This document shows, one piece after another, positions 26,410-34,576 of a stretch of 64,000 nt of DNA. Both the position numbers and the translations under genes were made by a program. The stretch spans positions 114,587-178,586 of the forward strand of contig NZ_JACJTD010000009.1 of NCBI RefSeq assembly GCF_014698505.1, in the 5' to 3' direction. Positions within the stretch are counted from its first letter, which is position 1; each line of letters opens with the position of its first letter. The notes under the pieces were generated by a model. It saw nothing but the letters and a program-made list of their open reading frames with translations. It did no database searches and was not told where the DNA came from. Origin of the DNA: Nostoc foliaceum FACHB-393. GTDB taxonomy: Bacteria; Cyanobacteriota; Cyanobacteriia; Cyanobacteriales; Nostocaceae.

Positions 26410-27192
26410 ATGTCTATTTATAACACAATTGGTCAACAATATTCAAAAACTCGCGTTTCTGATATTCGCATTGTCAATCAACTAATTGATTTACTTAATT
26501 TACCCAAAGGTAGCATTATCGTTGATATTGGTGCTGGTACTGGAGGTTATAGTCTAGGGTTAGCTAACCAAGGATTTTTTGTTTATGCTGTTGAACCTTC
26601 TGTGGTGATGCAAAAACAAGCAGTAGAACATCCACAAATTAAGTGGTTTACTGGGTATGCAGAAAATTTACCTCTATCAGATAAGTCTGTTGATGGCGTT
26701 GTTAGTACCCTGGCAATTCATCACTTCAGTCATCTCGAAAAAGCTTTTCAAGAAATGCAAAGAGTTATTAGAGATGGAACAATGGTTTTGCTAAGTTTTG
26801 ATATTAGATTTGCTCAGAAGATATGGCTTTATGATTATTTCCCTTTTTTATGGGAAGATGCTTTACGATTTTTACCGCTTAACGAACAAATTAATTTAAT
26901 AGAGAATAATACTAAAAGGCGTGTTGAAGTGATACCACTTTTAGTACCACACGATTTATCTGATTTGTTCGCAGCAGCAGCCTGGAGAAGACCAGAGTTA
27001 TATCTTCAGCCAGAAGTACGCGCGGGAATATCATCTTTTGCTTTAGCAAATCAAGATTTAATAGAACAAGGATTACAGTTATTAACAGCAGATTTAAGTA
27101 GTGGAGAATGGACTAAAAAATATGGTGATATTTATAAGTTGACAGAGATTGATTTAGGCTATCGTTTTATCCGCACAACCTTGGATAATTAA
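26410..27192 (+). CDS. Class I SAM-dependent methyltransferase
   Basis: The 260-residue protein has the SAM motif IIVDIGAGTGGYSLGLA near residue 39, AVEPSVVM at motif II and VVSTLAIHHFSHLEKAFQEM at the post-II region, as in methyltransferase_11 enzymes of the UbiE/small-molecule type. It starts 23 bases after argJ, so it belongs to the same operon. It shows little resemblance to the methyltransferase at 8728-9549. The acceptor is unknown. Confidence 0.82.
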   Translation: MSIYNTIGQQYSKTRVSDIRIVNQLIDLLNLPKGSIIVDIGAGTGGYSLGLANQGFFVYAVEPSVVMQKQAVEHPQIKWFTGYAENLPLSDKSVDGVVSTLAIHHFSHLEKAFQEMQRVIRDGTMVLLSFDIRFAQKIWLYDYFPFLWEDALRFLPLNEQINLIENNTKRRVEVIPLLVPHDLSDLFAAAAWRRPELYLQPEVRAGISSFALANQDLIEQGLQLLTADLSSGEWTKKYGDIYKLTEIDLGYRFIRTTLDN

Positions 27193-27211
27193 ACTATTTT
27201 AATTTAAATTT

Positions 27212-27556
27212 ATGCCAAATAAAGTCTTTATAGGCAAACAAATTAAAATTAGACAAGCTGATATTAAAGATGCACAACAAATTGCTAATCTTTCTGAGCA
27301 GCTTGAATATGATGTTACAAATCAACAAATAGAGGCGCGACTTACTAAAATTCAGTATAATAATGTTCATATTGTATATCTTGCAGCTTTAGTGAATGAA
27401 TATGTAATTGGTTGGGCGCACGCTCATATTAGTGATTTATTAATTATTCCAACTCAAGCGATTATTTTGGGGTTAGTTATTGATAAAAATTATCGTTGTA
27501 GTGGAATTAGACGTATTTTAATGCAAGTTAAAAATGGAGTAGTTTTATGGCTTTAA
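27212..27556 (+). CDS. GNAT acetyltransferase, C-terminally truncated
   Basis: The 114-residue protein begins as a typical GNAT enzyme (KIRQADIKDAQQIANLSEQL) and proceeds to the acetyl-CoA strand LGLVIDKNYR. The pyrophosphate-binding loop, normally R-G-x-G-I-G, reads RCSGIRR. About 30-40 C-terminal residues of the fold are missing, because the frame ends just inside the following ferredoxin gene (10-base overlap). It is therefore either inactive or a shortened variant. An N-acetyltransferase beside ArgJ would fit an acetylation/deacetylation route for S-modified cysteine; this is inference. Confidence 0.65.
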   Translation: MPNKVFIGKQIKIRQADIKDAQQIANLSEQLEYDVTNQQIEARLTKIQYNNVHIVYLAALVNEYVIGWAHAHISDLLIIPTQAIILGLVIDKNYRCSGIRRILMQVKNGVVLWL

Positions 27557-27774
27557 TCAATCAAAGAATAGATGTTCCTGTCATCGTTGATGAATCTAAA
27601 TGTTTAGAAAAATGTACTGCTTGTATTGAAGTTTGTCCGTTAGATGTGTTGGCGAAAAATCCAGAAACGGGGAAAGCGTATATGAAATATGATGAGTGTT
27701 GGTTTTGCCTACCTTGTGAAAAGGAATGTCCTACAAATGCAATTACGGTACAAATTCCTTTTTTGTTGCGGTAG
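27547..27774 (+). CDS. AprB-like small ferredoxin, 2x[4Fe-4S]
   Basis: The 75-residue protein has two cluster motifs: CLEKCTACIEVCP (residues ~19-31) and CWFCLPCEKECP (residues ~51-62). The second, with the tryptophan after the first cysteine and an ECPTNAI end, is characteristic of APS reductase beta subunits. It is about half their usual length because the C-terminal tail that wraps around AprA is missing. It overlaps the truncated GNAT gene by 10 bases. It probably carries electrons to or from the AprA-like flavoprotein encoded at 23457. Confidence 0.85.
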   Translation: MALINQRIDVPVIVDESKCLEKCTACIEVCPLDVLAKNPETGKAYMKYDECWFCLPCEKECPTNAITVQIPFLLR

Positions 27775-27962
27775 TTGATAAACTTATTAACTTGCTAGGA
27801 AAAGATAAATTAAGTGTACTCAACAATTTAAGGTGCTTTAGCCTACGGCATAACACACCCTACAAATAATTTATCTTTATTCATAATAGATTGATTTTTT
27901 ATTGATTTACTTACTTCAAAATTAATAGTAGTAGATAACAACCATTGCGAATAGGATTTAAA

Positions 27963-28934
27963 ATGTCCACAAGTACTAATGCAGAATTAAATCAATGGCT
28001 AGAAATGTTGCGATCGCCTGATGTAAATGACCGCTTAGTAGCCGTCAAAACCTTACAACATCTGGGCGATGAAGAAACGATAGATGCACTAATTATTGCT
28101 CTCAAAGATGAAAATATTGCTGTTCAAAAAATAGCAATATCTGCTCTTTGGGAAATTGCCAATCCTGTAACAATTCCTGCTTTAATTGAATGCCTCAGTT
28201 CACCAGATGCAGATATTCGTACTGAAGCTGTATCAGCTTTAAATGAGTTGGTTACCCAAGATGATTTGCTAATTTTATTAGATAAGTTGCAAAGTAATGA
28301 TTTCAATACTCAATTAAATATCTTAGTCCTGCTACGACAAATACATGATATTCAATCTTTATCGTATATTATGCCATTTTTAGAATCAGATAATGCTGAA
28401 TTAAGAGAAGCAGCAGTAACTACACTGCGATATATAAATCAACTAGAAAAATGTCCCCAAGCTTTGAATTTGATCTTTGATGAATCAGCAGCCGTGCGTC
28501 GTGCTGCTGCTTTAACTTTAGGACATTTACAAGATACAGAAGTAATTGGCATACTTTCTCAAATACTTACAAACGATCCTGACTGGCAAGTTCGTCGTAA
28601 TGCTGCCAAATCTCTGGCTATTCATGAAAATCATCAAGCAATTTCAGCATTAGAAATAGCTTTAGATGACGAACATTGGCAAGTGCGAAAATCAGTAGCA
28701 CAAGCTTTGCAAAAAATCCCAGATATTCAAGTTATGCCGAAATTAATTAAAGCATTAACAGATGAATATGCAGATGTGCGTAAAGAAGCTGCGATCGCAC
28801 TTGGGAATTTAGCTCATCCTGATGTTATTAACCCACTGCAACAAGCCTTAGATGACCCTGACAAAGAAGTGTCCATCCAAGCGCAACGGGCAATTCAGAA
28901 GATTAAAACAGATAAAAAAGTTATATTGAGTTAA
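27963..28934 (+). CDS. HEAT-repeat protein
   Basis: The 323-residue protein is almost entirely HEAT/PBS-lyase-type repeats of ~31 residues, such as DERWQVRK-like EHWQVRKSVAQALQKI and EYADVRKEAAIALGNLAHPD. About nine or ten repeats form a helical scaffold. In cyanobacteria such proteins include phycobilin lyase subunits (CpcE type) and chaperone-like scaffolds. ATG at 27963 has an AGGA ribosome site and is preferred over the upstream TTG. The Mrp gene begins 14 bases after its stop. A role in maturing the flavoprotein or ferredoxin of the operon is possible but unproven. Confidence 0.82.
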   Translation: MSTSTNAELNQWLEMLRSPDVNDRLVAVKTLQHLGDEETIDALIIALKDENIAVQKIAISALWEIANPVTIPALIECLSSPDADIRTEAVSALNELVTQDDLLILLDKLQSNDFNTQLNILVLLRQIHDIQSLSYIMPFLESDNAELREAAVTTLRYINQLEKCPQALNLIFDESAAVRRAAALTLGHLQDTEVIGILSQILTNDPDWQVRRNAAKSLAIHENHQAISALEIALDDEHWQVRKSVAQALQKIPDIQVMPKLIKALTDEYADVRKEAAIALGNLAHPDVINPLQQALDDPDKEVSIQAQRAIQKIKTDKKVILS

Positions 28935-28948
28935 GTGAATTGACAATA

Positions 28949-29971
28949 ATGGTAGAATCAAAGGCTGATTCATATCAGCAAGAAATAGTCCAACTACTCA
29001 AACAGGTTATCGAACCTACCTTAAAAAATGACATCATTACTTTGGGAATGGTACGAAACTTACGCGTAGTTGATGACTATATTTATTTACGTTTATATAT
29101 TGGTTCTCATCAGCACCAATTACAGCCAGAAATTGAATCTGTATTATCATCTTTAATTTGGTGTAAAAAAACTTATATTCAAATTTGTACAATTCCCGGT
29201 GTTAAAACAACTCTAGGAATCTCTAGTGGTAAAGGTGGTGTAGGCAAATCCACAACAGCCGTTAATATCGCCGCAGCTTTAAAATTACAAGGTGCAAAAG
29301 TAGGACTATTAGATGCTGATGTTTATGGCCCCAATATTCCCCAAATGTTGGGTTTAGGACAAGCTGATATTCAAGTGATTAATACTCCCACAGGTGATAA
29401 GTTTTTGCCTCTAGAAGCTCAAGGAATAAAACTAATGTCAGTGGGTTTACTTGCAGAAGCAAATCGTCCTTTGGCATGGCGAGGGCCTGTATTACACAAA
29501 ATTATCACGCAATTTCTGCAAGATGTGGAATGGGGTGAATTAGATTATTTATTGATAGATTTACCTCCTGGTACAGGTGATGCTCAAATTACAATTATCC
29601 AAGAAAGCCCAATTTGCGGAGTCATTTTAGTGACAACTCCTCAACAAGTGGCTGTTGCAGATGTACGACGTAATATATATATGTTTCGCCAAGTGGGTGT
29701 TCCTGTGCTTGGTATCGTTGAAAATATGAGCTATTTAATCTGCGGTGATTGTGGTTCACGCACACCGATTTTTGGTAGTGGTGGCGGCGAACAACTGGCC
29801 GCAGAATTGCAAGCACCTCTATTGGGACAAATTCCCATTGATCCCCGCATTTGTAGCGGTGGAGATACTGGAAATCCGATCGCAATTAGTGAACAAGCTT
29901 CTCCAGCCAGTGAGGTTTTTAGAAAAATTGCAATATCACTTAATGCAACTTTTAAAAACCAGGCTGCGTAG
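28949..29971 (+). CDS. mrp: Mrp/NBP35-family Fe-S carrier P-loop ATPase
   Basis: The 340-residue protein has an N-terminal MIP18/DUF59-like domain (residues ~10-80) and a P-loop domain with GKGGVGKST, DADVYGPNIPQMLG, DLPPGTGDAQ and the cluster-binding CGDCG near the C-terminus. Such ATPases carry and deliver Fe-S clusters. It starts 14 bases after the HEAT gene and ends the plus-strand run. Linked to a ferredoxin and flavoprotein, it is probably a dedicated Fe-S maturation factor for this module; cyanobacteria usually have another Mrp elsewhere. Confidence 0.88.
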   Translation: MVESKADSYQQEIVQLLKQVIEPTLKNDIITLGMVRNLRVVDDYIYLRLYIGSHQHQLQPEIESVLSSLIWCKKTYIQICTIPGVKTTLGISSGKGGVGKSTTAVNIAAALKLQGAKVGLLDADVYGPNIPQMLGLGQADIQVINTPTGDKFLPLEAQGIKLMSVGLLAEANRPLAWRGPVLHKIITQFLQDVEWGELDYLLIDLPPGTGDAQITIIQESPICGVILVTTPQQVAVADVRRNIYMFRQVGVPVLGIVENMSYLICGDCGSRTPIFGSGGGEQLAAELQAPLLGQIPIDPRICSGGDTGNPIAISEQASPASEVFRKIAISLNATFKNQAA

Positions 29972-29990
29972 ATATTTCACAGCCTAGTTT
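29956..29990. terminator. Terminator between mrp and TauD-type gene
   Basis: AAAC-C-AGGCTG pairs with CAGCCT-A-GTTT around the mrp stop. It separates convergent transcription units. The T-run is short, so strength is uncertain. Confidence 0.5.
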
Positions 29991-30003
29991 AAAACTATCT
30001 AGC

Positions 30004-30972
30004 TTACGCCAGCACTGGTTGGGCTTCTAGTTTCTCAGCTTTCTGCTTGAGGACAGTCGGTAATTCACTGGTTAACGGCTCACCTTCAACCACTTGTGAA
30101 CGGAAACCATCTGGCCCAACTGGAACATCACCTGTAATGGTAGTGCGATAGAGTACGCGCTCAACTTCTATATGATCCAAATCTTGTGGGGCTAAATGCG
30201 AGGTAGCGCGGTTGTCCCAGAATGCGATATCACCATTGTTCCAACGGAAGCGGGTGGTGTAAGCAGGTTTGGTGATTTGATTGAAGAACAACTCAAGTAA
30301 TAATTCGCTTTCTTGTGGTGACACGTCCAGAATATGGGAAGTGAAGCCAGGATTGACGAACAATGCACGTTCACCTGTCTCTGGATGAACCCGCACGACT
30401 GGGTGAATGGAAACCAGTGGATTAGCTGCAATGCGTTGGGCGAGTTTGCTATTGCTTGGTATCCGTAAACGAGCATTGAACCGATGTTCTGCTTTTAATG
30501 TATCTGCTAACTTCCGTAGAGGTTCTGATAGACCCTCGTAGGCTGCAACTAGATTAGTCCACTGTGTATCACCGCCAATGCTGGGGACATTCACCGCACG
30601 CAAAATAGACCCTGCTGGTGGGTTAACAACTGCTGTCACATCGGTATGCCAACGGCTTTCATAGCTGGAACGGCGCAGTCCATTGCGACGTTCATAGCGG
30701 CTGCGATCAATCGGCAGTATTTGTGAGAAGCCTTCGATTGGCTCATCCTCATGGGGATGTGCATAAGTTACTTCGCCGAAACGAGATGTGAATGCAATTT
30801 GTGCAGCATGATCAATGTTCTGACCGCGAAAGAAAATAACTTTCCACTTCAACCATGCTTGCCGAATTTCGGCAACCGCTTCATCGTGCAGAGGACGCGA
30901 CAAGTCTACGCCACTGATTTCTGCACCGATGAAACCTGCTACTGGTTTGACTTCAATATGGTTGTTGCTCAT
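30004..30972 (-). CDS. TauD/TfdA-type Fe(II)/2-oxoglutarate dioxygenase
   Basis: The 322-residue enzyme has the TauD iron-binding triad: WHTD (His109, Asp111) and the later histidine in FWDNRATSH, plus an arginine near the end for 2-oxoglutarate (IEVERVLYRTT). The start KPVAGFIGAEISGVDLSRPL is standard for this family. Such enzymes hydroxylate the carbon next to a sulfonate or sulfate ester and release sulfite or sulfate. ATG at 30972 has GGAG seven bases upstream and is preferred over 31080. The motif site lies 115 bases upstream. A second enzyme of the same family is at 42430-43344. Confidence 0.9.
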   Translation of the reverse strand: MSNNHIEVKPVAGFIGAEISGVDLSRPLHDEAVAEIRQAWLKWKVIFFRGQNIDHAAQIAFTSRFGEVTYAHPHEDEPIEGFSQILPIDRSRYERRNGLRRSSYESRWHTDVTAVVNPPAGSILRAVNVPSIGGDTQWTNLVAAYEGLSEPLRKLADTLKAEHRFNARLRIPSNSKLAQRIAANPLVSIHPVVRVHPETGERALFVNPGFTSHILDVSPQESELLLELFFNQITKPAYTTRFRWNNGDIAFWDNRATSHLAPQDLDHIEVERVLYRTTITGDVPVGPDGFRSQVVEGEPLTSELPTVLKQKAEKLEAQPVLA

Positions 30973-31087
30973 ATAAATCTCCAGGGTTTTACCCAATATA
31001 TGGCTGTGTTCGCACTCGTTCACTTCCTTCGTATTGCAATCAAATACCAGCAATATCTCGAAGGAAGCGATCGTAGCCAAAAACTAT

Positions 31088-31115
31088 TGTACTGCAACTT
31101 GATAGATTTACCGTA
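31088..31115 (-). promoter_or_regulatory. Island motif site E (before TauD-type gene 1)
   Basis: On the minus strand it begins TACGGTAAATC and ends CAGTACA with the same 28-base length. It differs from site A in only a few bases of the inner part (ATCAAGTT shared). It points at the dioxygenase start. Confidence 0.75.
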
Positions 31116-31137
31116 TTTATTTTAAATGGGACAAAAA

Positions 31138-31168
31138 GATCCCCGATTTTTTGAAAAAATCGGGGATC
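31138..31168 (-). terminator. Terminator of second pentapeptide-repeat gene
   Basis: A perfect 15-bp stem (GATCCCCGATTTTTT and its complement) around one base is followed on the minus strand by TTTTTGT. It lies 28 bases past the stop of the minus-strand gene. Confidence 0.75.
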
Positions 31169-31195
31169 TGAGCCTTTTAATATTTGCAAATTGAA

Positions 31196-31813
31196 TTACT
31201 GATACTGATTCGTGAATCCTGGGGGTACTATTGCACCTTCCAAATCAGCCCCTAGCAAGTTTGCACCTTGGATATTGGCATTTGTGAGATTTGTCTTTTG
31301 TAAATCTGCCTTTTGTAAGTTTGCTCCTTGTAAATCAGTCCCTAACAGATTTGCCCCCTCTAAATCTGCATCAAATAAGTTTGCCCCTTGCAGATTTGCC
31401 CCAGCTATATTTGCCTTGCTTAAATCTACTCCCTGTAAATTAGCTGATGCCAAGTTTGTTCCTTGTAAATTTGCTTTTTCCAATTCTGCTTCTTGTAGGT
31501 TTGCACCCGCCAAATTAGCTGCTTGCAGATTTGCCTTGTCTAATTGCGCTCCTACTAAGTTGCATCCAACACATTCATTGGTTGTTAATAGACGTTGAAC
31601 ATTTGCAGCTACAGTATTTACTGGCAATACTGTTGGAGGTATGACAGGAGGGGGAGATACTATTGGAGTTGATGTGGATTCTGTAGTTACTGGTGGTATT
31701 TCTGATTGAGCTAAAGCATAGGGCTGATCAAAAAGAGAAAATACCGTCATAAATGCCAGAAATATAACAGCTAAAAGCCAAGAAGTTACTTTTTTCGAGT
31801 TTGTTTTTTTCAT
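31196..31813 (-). CDS. Secreted pentapeptide-repeat protein, paralog
   Basis: The 205-residue protein has a signal peptide ending near ALAQS, a Pro/Thr/Val-rich spacer, the motif LLTTNECVGCNLVGAQL and then about 19 A(D/N)LXX repeats. Spacing, signal peptide and the cysteine-containing motif match the protein at 14282-14791, so the two are recent paralogs in the same island. ATG at 31813 has an AAGGAAAG ribosome site. A strong terminator follows. The regular beta-helix suggests a structural or binding role in the periplasm; nothing more can be said. Confidence 0.85.
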   Translation of the reverse strand: MKKTNSKKVTSWLLAVIFLAFMTVFSLFDQPYALAQSEIPPVTTESTSTPIVSPPPVIPPTVLPVNTVAANVQRLLTTNECVGCNLVGAQLDKANLQAANLAGANLQEAELEKANLQGTNLASANLQGVDLSKANIAGANLQGANLFDADLEGANLLGTDLQGANLQKADLQKTNLTNANIQGANLLGADLEGAIVPPGFTNQYQ

Positions 31814-32016
31814 TGGTTTACTTTCCTTGAATTTAGTATCGTGTTTTGTTTTGTTTAATGTTGATTCTACTTTAATGCTAATCAATCTTCAAAATCAAAT
31901 ACTATTATTTTGTATAACCATAAATAAAGATGATGTTTAGTTTTAGGTTAGTCATACAAACTATAAATCTGCAATCAACATTAGTTAGTTTTAAAATAAA
32001 TATATTTTATTGTATA

Positions 32017-32325
32017 CTATTTAAAAAAATGGTCACTTTTATCAACTTCTAGTCTGTCTCGATTTACCCAACGATTAACGAACTCATTTTTATTTTTCTG
32101 CACTTTGACTTGCACTTTCTTAGAGCCTAATTTGACGACTTCGCCAGGAATCCTCTGGGTGTTCTCAGAGTCAGCACGAGCTTTATAAAGCCAGATAATT
32201 TTTTGCCCTACGAAATAGTCAGAATTTGTGCTTAAGTGTGATGTTACATCTGCCCAAGAGGGAGCAGCAATCGCTAAGTTTATTAAAAGTATTAAAATCA
32301 TTAAAGCTATTTTGAGAATTTTCAT
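32017..32325 (-). CDS. Small secreted hypothetical protein
   Basis: The 102-residue protein begins MKILKIALMILILLI and has a signal peptide ending near PSWAD. The mature ~75 residues are basic and rich in beta-strand-forming residues, with VGQKIIWLYKARADSENT and RIPGEVVKLGSKKVQVKVQ, which looks like a small SH3-like or KOW-like barrel. No enzyme motif is seen. It stands 35 bases downstream of the CadD-like gene on the same strand. Confidence 0.6.
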   Translation of the reverse strand: MKILKIALMILILLINLAIAAPSWADVTSHLSTNSDYFVGQKIIWLYKARADSENTQRIPGEVVKLGSKKVQVKVQKNKNEFVNRWVNRDRLEVDKSDHFFK

Positions 32326-32360
32326 GTGTTTGATTTAAGCTTCTATGTACGACGAATAAC

Positions 32361-33035
32361 TTATTTAAAAAGCATTGCTAGATTAGGTACAAGTTGATAA
32401 GTTCCACTTTTAAACATGATGGATAATCCCAAGTATATCAATACAAAGGGAAAGACTTTCCGACCATAGCGAGTCATAACAGAAGCCATGACAGGATTCC
32501 GCGTTAGGTTGTAAGAGACAAAGCACCACATTCCAATCGCTAAATAGCAAACACATAAAATGACTGCTAGACTAGGAAAGTTACTGCTAGCAAATAACGG
32601 AACATAGATACCGATATTATTTCCACCATTGGCAATGGTAACAGCAGAAACACGATAGGTTTGACGATCTTTGAGCGTTGCTAATAATGATTTTTTATGG
32701 CGTTTTGGTTTCGCTGGATTGGTAAAGTTAACTGATACCGCTTGTAAAGTCTCTTCTTCTGCTTCTCTACTCATTAGATGGCTGATACCAATTATGATTG
32801 GGAGAATTCCTAGTAATCCAATCCATGCTTCTGGAAGAACTAAACCACCAAAAAAACCAGGAAGGCTAGCCGTTACTAATGTAGTGAATCCCACAAATTC
32901 ACCAATAATAATATGTTTGGGACGAAAGCTATGATTTACTTTGCCAAAAAAAGCTGTTAAGTATAAATTATCATCAAATGTCGTTGCAAAAGCCACAGAT
33001 ATTGCAATAAATAATGTACCAATTAGCCAAGCCAT
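32361..33035 (-). CDS. CadD-family cadmium/cation resistance transporter
   Basis: The 224-residue membrane protein starts with a helix containing ATTFDDNLYLTAFFG, the defining CadD segment, where acidic residues in the membrane could bind a metal. GEFVGFTTLVTASLPGFFGG and GLLGILPIIIGI follow, then a hydrophilic loop, then ANGGNNIGIYVPLFA, another CadD hallmark. Members confer cadmium resistance or export small cations. Its relation to the sulfur island is unclear; thiol or sulfide supply and metal stress are connected, but this is inference. Confidence 0.82.
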   Translation of the reverse strand: MAWLIGTLFIAISVAFATTFDDNLYLTAFFGKVNHSFRPKHIIIGEFVGFTTLVTASLPGFFGGLVLPEAWIGLLGILPIIIGISHLMSREAEEETLQAVSVNFTNPAKPKRHKKSLLATLKDRQTYRVSAVTIANGGNNIGIYVPLFASSNFPSLAVILCVCYLAIGMWCFVSYNLTRNPVMASVMTRYGRKVFPFVLIYLGLSIMFKSGTYQLVPNLAMLFK

Positions 33036-33232
33036 ATTTTTCTCCGCAACAATTTAGCAAAATTCTTTTAAAAGATGGTTGAAGCGATCGCAATTAATTA
33101 CAGATTTAATTTTGTCCTTCAACTGGTAAGCTTAGTAGCTTATGAACTTAATATTATGGGCTGACTCGGATAAGAGCAAATACTCTTTTTTGTTAAAATG
33201 ATAAAATGAAGTTATTGAATAGAAAATTAAAA

Positions 33233-33259
33233 GCACCAGGCAATTCTCACGCCTGGTGC
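33233..33259 (-). terminator. Terminator of SDR gene at 33.3 kb
   Basis: A 9-bp stem (GCACCAGGC / GCCTGGTGC) with a 9-base loop is followed on the minus strand by TTTTAATTTTC. Confidence 0.7.
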
Positions 33260-33278
33260 AAGATGTAAGTTAAGGCTC

Positions 33279-33311
33279 AGATACCCGATTTCTCTAAAAA
33301 ATCGGGTATCT
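33279..33311. repeat. Palindrome related to 5472-5504
   Basis: AGATACCCGATTT pairs with its complement around 7 bases. It lies between the SDR stop and its terminator and shares AGATACCCGA with the hairpin near 5.5 kb. Confidence 0.6.
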
Positions 33312-33347
33312 TGTTTTTCACAAATAATTTAGAAAGGCTATATCAGG

Positions 33348-34148
33348 TTAAACACCTGGAGTATTGCCACCATCAACCAGAATTTCTGCTCCAGTGATAG
33401 AAGAGGCTAAATCAGAGACTAAAAATAAAGCCAGTGCAGCAATCTCTTCTGGCTTAACGATTTTTCCTAGAGGTATTGCTTTTAATGATTCCGCCTTGAT
33501 TTCTTCTACACTCACACCACGGATTTGAGCATTTTGCTCTGCTAAACGTTCGGCACGCTCTGTGCCAGTTAGACCAGGTGAAATAGCGTTGATGCGAATA
33601 TTATGTTGGGCTAACTCTTTAGAAATTCCTCGCGTGAAGTTCAATAAAGCAGCATTGGTTGTACCCCCGGGGAGGAAGGACGGACGAGGTGTGCGTCCTG
33701 CACCACCAATAATGTTGACAATTCGCCCATCATGCCGATTTTTTTGATGGGGGATAACGGCTCTAACTAATCGGATGTAGCCCAACAATTTCAGATTCCA
33801 AGCATCTAAAAAAGCATCATCACCCAATTCTAAGAAAGATCCTGCACGCGCTGAACCAGCATTGTTAATCAGAATATCAATCTGACCAAATTGTGCCAGG
33901 GTTGTCTCTACAACCCGATCAATACTTTCTGCTTGAGTTAAGTCGGCACTGACGGCAATCACTTTAGCGCCTGGAGTCGGTAAGGATTGGATATCGGCTA
34001 CTGCTTTCTCTAGATTTTCTTGATTGCGAGCAACAATCACTACATTCACACCTTCAGTGTAGAGAGCTTTAGCAGTGGCCAACCCAATGCCTGCACTTCC
34101 ACCTGTAACAATTGCTGTTTTACCTGATAGTTGTAGGTCTAAGCTCAT
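33348..34148 (-). CDS. Atypical SDR lacking the Ser-Tyr-Lys catalytic triad
   Basis: The 266-residue protein has an intact nucleotide-binding motif TGGSAGIG (residues ~15-22), ADLT and NNAG. At the position of the active-site YxxxK it has G161-G-T-T-N165, in PGGTTNAALLNF, and the usual catalytic serine segment reads NIIGGAG. All three catalytic residues are therefore replaced, while the cofactor site and overall fold are kept. It may bind NAD(P) and a ligand without classical hydride transfer, or use other residues. Starts at ATG 34148; terminated by the hairpin at 33233. Confidence 0.82.
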   Translation of the reverse strand: MSLDLQLSGKTAIVTGGSAGIGLATAKALYTEGVNVVIVARNQENLEKAVADIQSLPTPGAKVIAVSADLTQAESIDRVVETTLAQFGQIDILINNAGSARAGSFLELGDDAFLDAWNLKLLGYIRLVRAVIPHQKNRHDGRIVNIIGGAGRTPRPSFLPGGTTNAALLNFTRGISKELAQHNIRINAISPGLTGTERAERLAEQNAQIRGVSVEEIKAESLKAIPLGKIVKPEEIAALALFLVSDLASSITGAEILVDGGNTPGV

Positions 34149-34193
34149 AATTATTTACCTGTGTTGAAAATATTAATTGTTTGAATTTCAGAC

Positions 34194-34533
34194 TCAAATC
34201 AAATTAGACTCGGCGCGAATTAATAATATTGCTGATTGAGAATCTGTATTGTGGATGTTCAAGATGCCTTGACTCTCACCAGATGTGCAGTCTAAAAGTA
34301 TCTTGATTTCTGTATCACGCTTTTCTAAGTCCACGCTACAAATAATGGCAGTTACTTTTTTAGCAGATAAACTTCCGATCCAAACGTCAATATTAGCCAT
34401 ATCTCCAGCTTGAGTATCTTGCAAATATCCATAGTCCAAAGGGTAAATAAAAGATGGATATCTGGGCAATTTTGAGATTGCTAGTGGCTACTAGCCGATC
34501 TAGTTTGTGCCAGAATTCATTGCTGTCTGTCAT
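34194..34533 (-). pseudogene. Broken small inorganic pyrophosphatase
   Basis: From ATG 34533 the frame reads MTDSNEFWHKLDRLVATSNLKIAQ-like, the N-terminus of a compact inorganic pyrophosphatase-related protein. The frame then changes and continues RYPSFIYPLDYGYLQDTQ, AGDMANIDVWIGS, VTAIICSVDLEKRDTE and HNTDSQSAILLIR, the rest of the family. A segment that should read like D-R-P-K-G-T at the junction is missing, and the frame is shifted. The catalytic basic residues are lost with it. The intact downstream part could be expressed only from a TTG near 34469. Confidence 0.72.
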
Positions 34534-34576
34534 TACAGTGCGAATAAAATATCAATAGCGATTAGATATCGTGCTT

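Larger units (their letters stand above)
33036..33347. other. Gene-free stretch with two hairpins
   Basis: It holds the hairpins at 33233-33259 and 33279-33311. The rest is AT-rich with no supported gene. Confidence 0.6.

Noticed and set aside
23457..27774. Calling the flavoprotein/ferredoxin pair a dissimilatory APS reductase
   Set aside because: No other dissimilatory sulfur genes are present, the ferredoxin lacks the AprB tail, and the context is import of organic sulfur.
31212..31598. Plus-strand frame opposite the pentapeptide gene
   Set aside because: The periodic sequence is the antisense shadow of the repeats; no ribosome site.
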